Of a stretch of DNA of 64,000 nucleotides, positions 50,880 through 60,656 are shown in pieces. This stretch comes from an uncultured Lachnospiraceae bacterium (GTDB taxonomy: Bacteria; Bacillota; Clostridia; Lachnospirales; Lachnospiraceae), in contig CAMNSD010000001.1 of assembly GCA_946554445.1 (NCBI GenBank), positions 1-64,000 of the forward strand, read 5' to 3'. Both the position numbers and the translations under genes were made by a program. Position 1 is the first letter of the stretch, and every line of letters starts with the position of its first letter. Below the pieces are notes generated by a model. That model worked only from the letters and a program-made list of their open reading frames with translations, did no database searches and had not been told where the DNA came from.

Positions 50880-51792
50880 CTTTCCCCCTGCTTTCTATAA
50901 GCAATTTACAAGTTGTAACCAATAAACAGCAAAACAAAATGATGATAGGCGCATATGGACTCCATGCATTTGTTATCATTCCAATCAGAACCGCAATCAC
51001 TGTAAACGGCAATGCCATATATATCCAGCGATACTTTTTCATATGACCGCTTTTAGGCGCATGTTCTGTATTTTTAATGATAATGCTGTCAATGTGCATA
51101 GACATTCCCGCCCATACAACAAGCGCTAGCCACACCGTATCGGCAATCCACCCAAAAACATTGCAGGCCGTCCGCCCAAAACAAAACATTATAAAACTTT
51201 CTATTTCGGAACTTGTCAAAAGAATGACCACTCCCGCAATAACCATAACTGCATATATTTTTCTTCTGCTCTCCCGCTGTTTCTTAAACTCCCTGAATAT
51301 CTTATCATCAAATGTAAGGCGTTCACTTTTGATTTCCTGATACTGTCTGGTCTGAAAAAATTGCCAAATAATAATGATGATTCCTGCTGTCATTGTAAGC
51401 CAATAGAGAAAAGACATTATCATACTATTGTGATTAAAGCAGTCGAAGACATTTGATACAACAAAAAGACTGATTCCTCCCGTAATCCGCCGCGCATTCT
51501 GCTTACTGTACAACAAGTATCCGTCCAGCATCTCCTGACTGACATAATAACCGCTGTTTGATATGGCTCTTTCTTCCGTTATACCTTTTTCAGCACAATC
51601 CTCCTTCAACAGGTAGTCCGTTGATACTCCGAATAGGTTACTGATTTGTACTATTTTCCCTACTTCGGGTATTCCTTTATCATTAACCCATTTCCCTACT
51701 GCCTGTCGGGATACCTCCAGCCTTTCAGCCAAATCCTCCTGCGTCATACCATTGTCTTTCAACAATATTTTTAATTTCTGTCCCAATGTCAT
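50872..51792 (-). CDS. XRE regulator fused to membrane domain
   Basis: A 306-residue protein. Residues 1-65 are an XRE HTH (GMTQEDLAERLEVSRQAVGKW ... FGVSTDYLL). The rest carries about six membrane segments in pairs (YWLTMTAGIIIIIW, AVMVIAGVVILLT, ALPFTVIAVLIGMI, APIIILFCCLLVTT). Start 51792 with AGGAGG; frame extends to 51882. This architecture suggests a membrane-tethered regulator sensing envelope state. Coupled by overlap to the lipoprotein gene, which may be its partner or target. Confidence 0.78.
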   Translation of the reverse strand: MTLGQKLKILLKDNGMTQEDLAERLEVSRQAVGKWVNDKGIPEVGKIVQISNLFGVSTDYLLKEDCAEKGITEERAISNSGYYVSQEMLDGYLLYSKQNARRITGGISLFVVSNVFDCFNHNSMIMSFLYWLTMTAGIIIIIWQFFQTRQYQEIKSERLTFDDKIFREFKKQRESRRKIYAVMVIAGVVILLTSSEIESFIMFCFGRTACNVFGWIADTVWLALVVWAGMSMHIDSIIIKNTEHAPKSGHMKKYRWIYMALPFTVIAVLIGMITNAWSPYAPIIILFCCLLVTTCKLLIESRGKDE

Positions 51793-51998
51793 TTTTGATC
51801 CACCTCCTGCAAACATTCTACTTTTAAGCAATAGAGGAAAACAACCAATCTGTGGTTTCATCTTGTCAACTTTGCGTTTCATTCACTTATTTTATCGTCT
51901 TTTCTGCATATACATATAACTTTTGCCATTTATTATTTGTTAGCTTCATGAAAGCAATATATAATCCCTATGTCCCTAAGGCTTCCTCAGCTTATTTG

Positions 51999-52027
51999 TT
52001 GCAAAGCATTTATACTTTTACTATAAT
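51999..52027 (+). promoter_or_regulatory. Promoter of the glycosidase-ATPase pair
   Basis: TTGCAA (51999-52004) and TATAAT (52022-52027) with 17-base spacing, 80 bases upstream of the glycosidase start. The gap from 51,793 to 51,998 holds no gene. Confidence 0.68.
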
Positions 52028-52108
52028 GTAAATACAGTTCTTCGCTGTACGGCCGCCCTGTTTCCGTCTTACGGATAATGGGATAATTCATCACAGAAAG
52101 GGATATCC

Positions 52109-53626
52109 ATGACAGAACAATATAAAACTTTTGAGACTGAACTGACTGGCACAGACAAGGGAAATCCCTATATGGATGTCTGGTTAAATGCCGATTTCAT
52201 AAATGATACGGAAAAATTTGAAGTAAATGGGTTTTATTGTGGAAACGGCCGCTACAAAATCCGTTTCATGCCCACAAAGCCAGGCACATGGACTGCCGTC
52301 ACACATTCAAACGACTCCCAGTTGGATAACATAGCTTTAACATGTGAATGTGTCCCAGCAGAGGAAGGAAATCACGGTCGGGTACTGCCCATGGGCGATG
52401 TGCTCCCGCAGGATGTATCACAGGATACCATTTTAGAAGAAAGCAAATTCCATTTTGCCTATGAGGACGGCACACGGTTCCAGCCCTTTGGCACCACATG
52501 CTATGCCTGGATCCATCAGCCTGCCGAAATTCAGGAGCAGACATTGGATACCCTGCAAAATTCTCCTTTTAACAAAATAAGAATGTGCATCTTCCCCAAA
52601 TTTTACACTTACAATACTACCAATCCGCAGTATTATGCTTTTGAGGGAAGCGAGGAAGACGGATTTGATTTTACGCGTTTTAATCCCCTGTTCTGGGAAA
52701 ATCTAGAGAGGCGAATCAGTCAGCTGGATGCTCTGGGAATCGAAGCGGATATCATTCTGCTGCACCCCTACGACCGCTGGGGCTTTTCCAAGATGGATCG
52801 GGACACGGATGTATTTTATCTGAAATATGCGGTAGACCGTTTATGTCATTATAAAAATATATGGTGGTCGCTGGCCAATGAATATGATCTGTTACCATGG
52901 AAGTCCGTGGAAGACTGGGAGTTATACGCCCGCACTATTATGGGCAGGGATTCTTATGGACATCTCCGTTCTATCCATAATTGCATGAAACTGTATGATC
53001 ACACCAGACCTTGGATCACCCACGCCAGCATACAGCGCGTGGATGTCTATAAAACTGCGGAGACAGTTACTGAATGGCGGCAGCAATATCAGAAACCCAT
53101 CGTGGTGGACGAATGTTCCTACGAAGGAAATATCAACTTTGGATGGGGAAACATTACTGGCGAGGAACTGACAAGGCGGTTCTGGGAAGGCTGCATCCGC
53201 GGCGGGTATCTTACCCACGGTGAAGTTTATGTCCAATATGATCAAATCTGGTGGTCACACGGCGGAACCCTGCACGGCACATGCCCGGAACGAATCGCCT
53301 TTTTAAAAAAGATCATGGCAGATACACCCGCAGGAGCCGCGCCGCTCAAGCTTACGCCAGAAAATCACATGGCCAATTGGGATGTCCCCTGTCTCTGCAA
53401 GGAAGATGATAATTCTTATTATTTATATTACTTTGGTTTTTCCAAACCTGCTTTTCGCACTTATGAATTGACAGAGGGCTGTACTTATGAAATTGAACTG
53501 ATCGATACCTGGAACATGACCATCTCTAAGCTGCCGGGCACCTATTCCGGAAGTATCCGGATTGATATGCCGGAAAAACAGTATATGGCTATCCGCATGA
53601 TAAGAGTGGATTCCATAAATGTCTAA
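52109..53626 (+). CDS. DUF5060/DUF5605-type glycoside hydrolase, cytoplasmic
   Basis: A 505-residue protein without a signal peptide. Residues 1-85 form a beta domain of DUF5060 type (YMDVWLNADF, YKIRFMPTKPGTWT). The centre is a TIM barrel (PFGTTCYAWIHQ, IRMCIFPKFY, DIILLHPYDRWGFS, WWSLANEYDLL) with candidate acids Glu in LANEYD and in VVDECSYEGN; a C-terminal beta domain follows (residues 425-500). Related enzymes cleave plant or host glycans; the substrate cannot be told here. Upstream promoter at 51999. The ATPase gene follows with 31 bases between stop and its start. Confidence 0.82.
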   Translation: MTEQYKTFETELTGTDKGNPYMDVWLNADFINDTEKFEVNGFYCGNGRYKIRFMPTKPGTWTAVTHSNDSQLDNIALTCECVPAEEGNHGRVLPMGDVLPQDVSQDTILEESKFHFAYEDGTRFQPFGTTCYAWIHQPAEIQEQTLDTLQNSPFNKIRMCIFPKFYTYNTTNPQYYAFEGSEEDGFDFTRFNPLFWENLERRISQLDALGIEADIILLHPYDRWGFSKMDRDTDVFYLKYAVDRLCHYKNIWWSLANEYDLLPWKSVEDWELYARTIMGRDSYGHLRSIHNCMKLYDHTRPWITHASIQRVDVYKTAETVTEWRQQYQKPIVVDECSYEGNINFGWGNITGEELTRRFWEGCIRGGYLTHGEVYVQYDQIWWSHGGTLHGTCPERIAFLKKIMADTPAGAAPLKLTPENHMANWDVPCLCKEDDNSYYLYYFGFSKPAFRTYELTEGCTYEIELIDTWNMTISKLPGTYSGSIRIDMPEKQYMAIRMIRVDSINV

Positions 53627-53657
53627 CCGAACAAAATATGTGAGAGGAAACACAGAA

Positions 53658-55322
53658 ATGAAAACACAAGCAGAATTACGAAACCAGTTAAGGCAAATTG
53701 ACCATAAAGGATATAAGGCTTATAAAGTCCTGGAGGGAGAATATGACTTCGGCGTCTATCGTCTCTGCATCGACCATGTGCAGGGCGATCCTTTTGCAAC
53801 CCCTTCCCGAGTGCGGATTGTCTACCGGAATCAAGGCAATATACCCAAGCAGTATTTTGAAACCAAACACCGTCGGACGGCAGTGGAAGATTATCTGCTG
53901 CGGCGTCTGCACCGTACTCTTCGGGCCGGTGGTGACAGCCGGGCCGCAAAGGGTTCCGGCAAGAGCGGTCTGGTGACAGCCTGTCGTACCGGACAGGAAA
54001 TCCTGGAGCGCACCGCCATGCGGATTGGCGCTGAATCTATTGAGGCCCGCATTGAAGTAGGCTTCCCGGCTTTTGGCCGGACCATCGCCGCCGGAGAATT
54101 AAGTCAGATATTATTCCAGCTGCTGCCCGAACTGTCTGAAAAAACTTTACGGATGCAGCCCCAGATGAAGCAGGAACTGGACAAAGTGACCGCTTTAGCG
54201 GATGATCAGCAGTATATCCGGGAGGAACTGTGCAGACAGGGCCTCGTCGCTTTCGTGGCGGACGGTTCCATCCTGCCCCGAGAAAGTGGCGTTTCCCAGA
54301 GACCTCTAAAGGATGCGGTAGTCTTCCAAAGCCCTGACTCTCTTGCCGTCACTATGAAACTGCCCCACCGGGGCGACGTGCGCGGCATGGGCATCCGCCA
54401 AGGAATCACCGTAATTGCAGGCGGCGGCTTCCACGGTAAATCCACCCTGTTAAAAGCCCTGGAACGCGGCGTGTATAATCATATCTCCGGGGATGGACGG
54501 GAACTGGTCCTGACTGATCAGAGCGCTTTCAAACTCCGCGCAGAAGAGCACCGCTGTATCCACGAGACAGACATCTCCATGTTCATCAACAACCTGCCCA
54601 TGCGCTCGGACACTACCCGCTTTACCACGGAAAACGCCAGCGGCAGTACTTCCCAGGCCGCCAATACCGTAGAAGCGTTAGCTTCCGGCAGTACCGTGCT
54701 GCTGATCGATGAGGACACCTCTGCCACCAACTTTATGGTGCGGGACGGACGCATGGCACAGCTGGTATCGGACGAGAAAGAACCTATCACACCCTTTATC
54801 CGCAAAATCCGCAGTCTGTATGACGACCTGGGTATCTCGACTGTGCTGGTGGCCGGCAGTTCCGGCGATTATCTGTCTGTGGCTGACACTGTATTACAGA
54901 TGGATTGTTATGAGACCAAGGATGTGACTGCCCGCGCCAAGGAACTGGCCGCGCCTTTAATCGAAGAGAGTGTGAAAAAAACGGATTGGCTGAAGAAAAC
55001 TGTCCGCACAAAACGAATCGAAAAAGTACGGGTGCATGGCTGGGATACCATCAGCCTGGATAAAAACGACTTGGATCTGCGCTATCTGGAACAAATTGTG
55101 GACGAGAGCCAGACTGCGGCCCTCGCCTATATCATGCAATATATTCTGGAAAAATATGCCGATGGCAGAAAAACTATTCCTGCACTGGCCAAAGAAGCCG
55201 CAGATAAGCTGGAAAAGGACGGCATCCTTTCCATGACGCCCAGAAACTACGGTGCCGGACCGGCTGCCATGGTGCGCAGGCAGGAGATATTGGCCTGCCT
55301 GGCGAGATATCGGATGCTGTAA
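53658..55322 (+). CDS. ABC-class ATPase (PF09818 type)
   Basis: A 554-residue protein of the predicted ABC-class ATPase family. The Walker A is VIAGGGFHGKSTLLKALERG near residue 265, followed by a signature-like NASGSTSQAANTVEAL region, a Walker B LLIDEDTSATNFM and a VLVAGSSGDYLSVAD switch. N-terminal third and C-terminal 120 residues are family-specific. No transmembrane partner. The family's job is unknown; nucleic-acid handling has been proposed. The frame opens at 53619 inside the glycosidase, but Met at 53658 with AGAGG is preferred. Confidence 0.84.
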   Translation: MKTQAELRNQLRQIDHKGYKAYKVLEGEYDFGVYRLCIDHVQGDPFATPSRVRIVYRNQGNIPKQYFETKHRRTAVEDYLLRRLHRTLRAGGDSRAAKGSGKSGLVTACRTGQEILERTAMRIGAESIEARIEVGFPAFGRTIAAGELSQILFQLLPELSEKTLRMQPQMKQELDKVTALADDQQYIREELCRQGLVAFVADGSILPRESGVSQRPLKDAVVFQSPDSLAVTMKLPHRGDVRGMGIRQGITVIAGGGFHGKSTLLKALERGVYNHISGDGRELVLTDQSAFKLRAEEHRCIHETDISMFINNLPMRSDTTRFTTENASGSTSQAANTVEALASGSTVLLIDEDTSATNFMVRDGRMAQLVSDEKEPITPFIRKIRSLYDDLGISTVLVAGSSGDYLSVADTVLQMDCYETKDVTARAKELAAPLIEESVKKTDWLKKTVRTKRIEKVRVHGWDTISLDKNDLDLRYLEQIVDESQTAALAYIMQYILEKYADGRKTIPALAKEAADKLEKDGILSMTPRNYGAGPAAMVRRQEILACLARYRML

Positions 55323-55339
55323 TTGTTGATTCCTTATAT

Positions 55340-55387
55340 GATTCTTGTGGCGGATTTGTCATCAAGCCACCACAAGAATCTTCTTTC
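55340..55387. terminator. Bidirectional terminator between ATPase gene and uvrA
   Basis: GATTCTTGTGGCGG (55340-55353) pairs with CCACCACAAGAATC (55367-55380), 13 of 14 paired, followed by TTCTTT. It serves convergent genes. Confidence 0.82.
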
Positions 55388-55415
55388 CTTGAAGATTTCT
55401 TTTATACAACATATC

Positions 55416-58274
55416 TCATTTTCCGGAAGCGCGTTCCAGCATCTTCTTAACATAGATACCTGTATAGGACTTCTTGTTTTTGGCTACCTCTTCCGGCGTT
55501 CCCTCCGCAATCACGGTCCCGCCGCCATCGCCGCCTTCCGGCCCCATATCTATGATATAGTCGGCCGTTTTGATCACATCCAGGTTATGCTCGATGACCA
55601 CCACGGTGTTACCGCCTTCCGCCAGCTTATGCAGGATGTCCACCAGTTTATGGACATCCGCAAAATGCAGTCCAGTAGTGGGCTCGTCCAAAATATAGAT
55701 GGTCTTTCCGGTACTACGCTTACTCAATTCCGTGGCCAGCTTGATGCGCTGCGCCTCACCGCCGGAAAGGGTGGTGGAAGGCTGTCCCAATTTCACATAG
55801 GAAAGTCCCACATCATAAAGCGTCTCAATCTTCCTGCGGATAGAAGGCAGATTCTCAAAGAACGGCACCGCCTCTTCCACCGTCATGTCCAGCACATCAA
55901 AAATACTCTTTCCTTTATACTTCACTTCCAGAGTTTCCCGGTTATAGCGTTTGCCCCCACAGACTTCGCAGGGTACATAGACATCCGGCAGGAAATGCAT
56001 CTCTATCTTTATAATGCCATCGCCGCCGCAGGCCTCACAGCGGCCGCCCTTGACATTGAAGCTGAATCTTCCCTTCTTGTAACCCCGCGCCTTCGCATCC
56101 TGGGTGGAGGCAAACAGGTCCCGGATCTGATCGAATACGCCGGTGTAAGTGGCTGGGTTGGAACGGGGCGTCCTGCCGATAGGGGACTGGTCAATGTTGA
56201 TGACCTTATCCAGCTGTTCTATCCCCTGTATACCCTTATGTTTCCCCGGAATACACCTGGCCCTGTTTAAATCCCTCGCCAGATGCTTATAGAGAATTTC
56301 ATTGACCAGGGAACTCTTGCCGGAACCGGACACCCCGGTCACACAAGTCATGATCCCCGTGGGAATCTTCACATCTATCTTTTTCAGGTTATTCTCCTCT
56401 GCCCCTTTGACCGTCAGGTAACCGGAGGGTTTCCTGCGCGTCTTCGGCACAGGAATTGACAGCTTGCCGCTCAAATATTGTCCCGTGATGGATTCTTCCA
56501 CCTGCATGATCTCTTCCGCAGTGCCCTGAGCCACCACTTCGCCGCCGTGGGATCCCGCTCCCGGCCCGATATCCACGATATGATCCGCCGCCAACATGGT
56601 GTCCTCGTCATGTTCCACCACTAGAAGTGTATTGCCCATATCTTTGAGATTTTTGAGGGCGGCAATCAGTTTATCGTTATCTCTCTGATGCAGACCGATA
56701 CTAGGTTCGTCCAGAATGTAGCAGACGCCCACCAACCCGGAACCAATCTGTGTTGCCAGACGGATACGCTGGGACTCCCCACCGGAGAGACTGCCGGTAG
56801 CCCTAGACAGAGAAAGGTAATCCAGCCCCACTTCCATCAAAAAGCCCACCCTTGCACGGATTTCTTTTAAGATACGTTTACCAATCAATTCCTGTGTGGG
56901 AGTCAGTTTCATCTCCCCGATAAACTCATGCAGCTTGGCAATGGACAGAGAGGTAATCTCAAAAATATTTTTGTCACAGATTGTCACTGCAAGGGATTCC
57001 TTTTTCAGACGCATCCCCTTACATTCCTTACAGGGTGTGATCCGCATGAAACTCTCATACTCCTGCTTGCTCCACTCGGAACCAGTCTCCCGGTATCTAC
57101 GCTCCACATTTTTGATCACGCCCTCAAAAGTGATAGGATACACGCCTTTCCCCCGCTGTCCCTCATAATACACGTCTACCTTGCGGTCCGTGCCGTTGAT
57201 GATCACATCCTGCACTTTTTCCGGCAACTCCTCAAAAGGCGTATCCAGACTAAATTGATACTCTCTGGCCAGGGCCTGCAGCACCGCATTGGTAAAACTT
57301 CCGCTGTCACCGCTGGACTGCCAGCCCATCACTGTGATGGCGCCATCCTTTAAACTGACACTTCTGTCAGGAATAATCAAGTCCTCATCAAACTCCATCT
57401 TGTAACCAAGACCAAAACACTCCGGGCAGGCGCCAAACGGATTGTTAAAAGAAAAACTTCTGGGCTCAATCTCGCTGATACTGACGCCGCAGTCCGGGCA
57501 GGCAAAACTCTGACTGAAATTCATGGGTTCGCCGTCAATCACATCCACCATCATCAGGCCTTCCGCCAGGGCAAACACATTTTCCGCCGAATCCGTCAGA
57601 CGCCTCTCGATTCCCGCTTTGACCACCAAACGGTCCACGATGATTTCTATGTTATGCTTGATATTTTTTTCCAGCTTGATTTCCTCAGATAAGTCATAGA
57701 GGTTGCCGTCCACGCGCACTCTCACATAACCGCTCTTCTTGGCCCGCTCAAATACCTTGGCATGTTCGCCCTTTCTGCCCCGTACCACCGGCGCCAGCAA
57801 CTGAATCTTCGTCCCCTCCGGGAGCGCCATCACCTGGTCCACAATCTGGTCTACCGTCTGTTTCTTAATCTCTTTACCACAGTTAGGACAATGCGGAATA
57901 CCGATGCGGGCATAGAGCAGACGGAAATAGTCATAAATCTCCGTCACCGTACCCACTGTAGAACGCGGGTTGCGGTTGGTAGATTTCTGATCAATGGAAA
58001 TGGCCGGGGAAAGCCCGTCAATCCGCTCCACATTCGGCTTCTCCATCTGACCAAGGAACTGCCTTGCATAGGAGGAGAGGGACTCCATGTAACGCCTCTG
58101 CCCTTCCGCATAAATCGTATCAAAAGCCAGGGAAGATTTGCCGGATCCGGATAATCCCGTCAACACCACAAATTCATTTCTTGGAATATCAATGTCTATC
58201 CCCTTCAAGTTATGTTCGCTGGCACCGCGAATCTTAATAAATTCCCGCGGACGCATCTTAATCGTATCTTCCAT
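55416..58274 (-). CDS. uvrA: UvrA, excinuclease ABC subunit A
   Basis: A 952-residue damage-recognition ATPase of nucleotide excision repair. Two ABC modules: Walker [18 protein letters not shown] with signature [14 protein letters not shown], and Walker [18 protein letters not shown] with signature [13 protein letters not shown]. Zinc modules [24 protein letters not shown] and CEACGGDG ... CEVCGGKRY are present. [17 protein letters not shown] and [17 protein letters not shown] are signatures. Start 58274 has GGAGG. It follows uvrB on the same strand. Confidence 0.97.
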   Translation of the reverse strand: MEDTIKMRPREFIKIRGASEHNLKGIDIDIPRNEFVVLTGLSGSGKSSLAFDTIYAEGQRRYMESLSSYARQFLGQMEKPNVERIDGLSPAISIDQKSTNRNPRSTVGTVTEIYDYFRLLYARIGIPHCPNCGKEIKKQTVDQIVDQVMALPEGTKIQLLAPVVRGRKGEHAKVFERAKKSGYVRVRVDGNLYDLSEEIKLEKNIKHNIEIIVDRLVVKAGIERRLTDSAENVFALAEGLMMVDVIDGEPMNFSQSFACPDCGVSISEIEPRSFSFNNPFGACPECFGLGYKMEFDEDLIIPDRSVSLKDGAITVMGWQSSGDSGSFTNAVLQALAREYQFSLDTPFEELPEKVQDVIINGTDRKVDVYYEGQRGKGVYPITFEGVIKNVERRYRETGSEWSKQEYESFMRITPCKECKGMRLKKESLAVTICDKNIFEITSLSIAKLHEFIGEMKLTPTQELIGKRILKEIRARVGFLMEVGLDYLSLSRATGSLSGGESQRIRLATQIGSGLVGVCYILDEPSIGLHQRDNDKLIAALKNLKDMGNTLLVVEHDEDTMLAADHIVDIGPGAGSHGGEVVAQGTAEEIMQVEESITGQYLSGKLSIPVPKTRRKPSGYLTVKGAEENNLKKIDVKIPTGIMTCVTGVSGSGKSSLVNEILYKHLARDLNRARCIPGKHKGIQGIEQLDKVINIDQSPIGRTPRSNPATYTGVFDQIRDLFASTQDAKARGYKKGRFSFNVKGGRCEACGGDGIIKIEMHFLPDVYVPCEVCGGKRYNRETLEVKYKGKSIFDVLDMTVEEAVPFFENLPSIRRKIETLYDVGLSYVKLGQPSTTLSGGEAQRIKLATELSKRSTGKTIYILDEPTTGLHFADVHKLVDILHKLAEGGNTVVVIEHNLDVIKTADYIIDMGPEGGDGGGTVIAEGTPEEVAKNKKSYTGIYVKKMLERASGK

Positions 58275-58323
58275 TTTTACCTCCATGCCGTAATATTCTT
58301 CATGCCGTAACATTCTTCACACA

Positions 58324-60315
58324 CTAATCTTTGTCAAAATCCCTTAATTTCTTTTTCAACTCTACCATCCTGTCACGCAGTTCTGCCGCCGCCTCAAAGT
58401 TGAGATCCGCCGCTGCCTTCTTCATCTGCTTCTCCACATCCTTGATCAGTTTCTCAAGTTCCTGTCTGCTCATGGATTCCGGATCCTTCTCAAACTTCAG
58501 TTCCTCTTTGGCAATGGTCTTGGAAATACTGATCAGATCGCGGACCGCCTTCTGAATGGTCTGCGGCGTGATGCCGTGCTCCTCGTTATATGCCTGCTGT
58601 ATCTTACGTCGTCGGTTGGTCTCCGAGATAGCCATACGCATAGAATCTGTCATATCATCTGCGTACATGATGACATGCCCTTTGGCATTACGCGCAGCAC
58701 GTCCGATGGTCTGAATCAGCGATGTGCCAGAGCGAAGGAATCCTTCCTTATCTGCATCCAGAATTGCCACCAGCGATATCTCTGGGATATCCAATCCCTC
58801 TCGCAACAGATTGATACCCACCAGCACATCAAATACATCGAGACGCATATCCCGGATAATCTGCGCCCGTTCCAGCGTATCAATATCGGAGTGCAGATAT
58901 TTCACCCGGATGCCCACATCGTTCATATACGCTGTCAAGTCTTCCGCCATCCGTTTGGTCAATGTGGTCACCAGCACTTTATGATGCTCCGCCACTTCCT
59001 TATTAATCTCCGAAATCAAATCGTCGATCTGCCCTTCCACCGGCCGCACATCCACTTCCGGATCCAAAAGGCCCGTAGGTCTTATAATCTGCTCTGTGCG
59101 GAACAGTTCATGGGCCGCCTCATAATCAGAAGGCGTGGCCGACACAAAGAGCATCTGGTCAATATGCTGCTCAAACTCCTCAAAACACAACGGCCTATTA
59201 TCCAAAGCGGAGGGCAGCCGGAATCCATACTCCACCAACGTATTCTTGCGGGACCTGTCCCCCGCAAACATCCCCCGTATCTGGGGAATGGTCATATGAG
59301 ACTCATCTATGATGATCAGAAAGTCATCCTTAAAATAATCCAGGAGTGTGAAGGGCGGTTCTCCTTCCGCCATCCCATTCAAATGTCTGGAATAATTCTC
59401 AATCCCTGAACAAAATCCTGTCTCCCGAAGCATCTCTATATCGAAGTTCGTCCGTTCAGAAATTCTCTGAGCTTCCAGCAGCTTGTCCTCACTCTTAAAA
59501 TATTTAACCCTGCCTTCCAACTCTTTCTCAATCTCTTTACAGGCCGCCGTAATCTTCTCCTGCGCCACCACATAATGAGATGCCGGATAGATCATCACAT
59601 GCTCCAGCGTGGCATGTACCTGACCGGTGAGCGGATCCGTCTGCGCAATCCGATCTATCTCATCCCCAAAAAATTCAATCCGAATCAGATAGTCTCCTCC
59701 CTGGGCCGGATAAACCTCCACCACATCTCCCCGTACCCGGAAACAGCATCTGTCCAAATCCAAATCATTGCGGTCATACTGCATTTCAATCAGACCGCGG
59801 ATCACCTCGTCACGATCCTTACACATACCGGGACGCAGGGACATACTCATCCCCGCATATTCCTCCGGACTACCCAAGCCATAGATGCAGGACACACTGG
59901 CAACCACCACCACATCCCGCCGCTCTGTCAGGGAAGCCGTGGCGGACAGCCTGAGTTTATCAATTTCGTCATTGATCGAAGAATCCTTGGCAATATAAGT
60001 ATCCGTGGAAGGCACATAGGCTTCCGGCTGGTAATAATCATAATAGGATACAAAATATTCTACCGCGTTTTCCGGGAAAAATTCCTTGAACTCACCGTAT
60101 AATTGACCGGCCAGCGTCTTGTTGTGCGCTATTACCAAAGTGGGCTTGTTCAGCTGCTGTATGATATTGGCCATGGTGAAGGTTTTACCTGAACCTGTGA
60201 CGCCCAGTAAAGTCTGGAATTGGTTGCCTTCCTTGAAGCCTTTTACAAGAGCTTCTATGGCCTGCGGCTGGTCGCCGGTGGGCTGGTATTCTGAATGAAG
60301 TATGAAACGATCCAT
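58324..60315 (-). CDS. uvrB: UvrB, excinuclease ABC subunit B
   Basis: A 663-residue helicase-like subunit that verifies damage and recruits UvrC. Walker [16 protein letters not shown], beta hairpin [22 protein letters not shown]-like [14 protein letters not shown], motif [20 protein letters not shown] and [13 protein letters not shown], and the C-terminal UVR motif ([19 protein letters not shown], residues 625-655). Length normal. uvrB-uvrA run as one unit leftward. Confidence 0.97.
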   Translation of the reverse strand: MDRFILHSEYQPTGDQPQAIEALVKGFKEGNQFQTLLGVTGSGKTFTMANIIQQLNKPTLVIAHNKTLAGQLYGEFKEFFPENAVEYFVSYYDYYQPEAYVPSTDTYIAKDSSINDEIDKLRLSATASLTERRDVVVVASVSCIYGLGSPEEYAGMSMSLRPGMCKDRDEVIRGLIEMQYDRNDLDLDRCCFRVRGDVVEVYPAQGGDYLIRIEFFGDEIDRIAQTDPLTGQVHATLEHVMIYPASHYVVAQEKITAACKEIEKELEGRVKYFKSEDKLLEAQRISERTNFDIEMLRETGFCSGIENYSRHLNGMAEGEPPFTLLDYFKDDFLIIIDESHMTIPQIRGMFAGDRSRKNTLVEYGFRLPSALDNRPLCFEEFEQHIDQMLFVSATPSDYEAAHELFRTEQIIRPTGLLDPEVDVRPVEGQIDDLISEINKEVAEHHKVLVTTLTKRMAEDLTAYMNDVGIRVKYLHSDIDTLERAQIIRDMRLDVFDVLVGINLLREGLDIPEISLVAILDADKEGFLRSGTSLIQTIGRAARNAKGHVIMYADDMTDSMRMAISETNRRRKIQQAYNEEHGITPQTIQKAVRDLISISKTIAKEELKFEKDPESMSRQELEKLIKDVEKQMKKAAADLNFEAAAELRDRMVELKKKLRDFDKD

Positions 60316-60460
60316 AAATATCTCCTAAATATATATTTAACTTTTTTATCTCACTTCAAAGCGTATTATAACAAAGAAGAAAATAAAAGTACATACAAAA
60401 ATCGAACTTTTGTTCTTTTTTCTTTTTTATATTTAATTTTTAAAATAAATCACAAACTGA

Positions 60461-60489
60461 AAAAGCGGCATAGCCTAAAAGCTACACCG
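60461..60489 (-). terminator. Terminator downstream of deaminase gene
   Basis: CGGTGTAGC / GCTATGCCG, nine consecutive pairs (two G-T), 6-base loop, followed by CTTTTT on the minus strand. It lies 168 bases beyond the deaminase stop, leaving room for a small transcript. Confidence 0.75.
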
Positions 60490-60651
60490 TTTTCATTAGA
60501 ACTTTCTTATTTTTTAACTATTCCTTAAATAATACTTTAATTGCCTCCTAACGCAGCTAGTTCCCATAATCCTCCAAAATGCTTTCCTCCTTTTCCATTT
60601 ACAGATTATTGTGTTTTTATTATACTCTCTATATATGAACAAAGTATGAAC
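60466..60651 (-). ncRNA. Candidate small transcription unit after the deaminase gene
   Basis: Minus strand: TATAAT-like -10 (60619-60624), preceded by a direct repeat GTTCATA (twice in 18 bases, 60634-60651), then about 130 bases ending at the terminator (60466-60489). Three GGAGG motifs occur within 45 bases (60547-60592), heading only very short frames (13 and 17 codons). No good -35. In Vibrio AvcID the antitoxin is a small RNA beside avcD, though upstream; an analogous RNA here is a hypothesis. Confidence 0.35.
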
Positions 60652-60656
60652 ATTTT

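Noticed and set aside
58576..59409. Plus-strand frames opposite uvrB and uvrA
   Set aside because: Both repair genes are unmistakable; the antisense products are His/Arg-rich and carry no motif.
60541..60595. Peptides of 13 and 17 codons after the deaminase gene as confirmed genes
   Set aside because: The GGAGG motifs are suggestive but the frames are very short and overlapping; recorded only as part of a possible small transcript.
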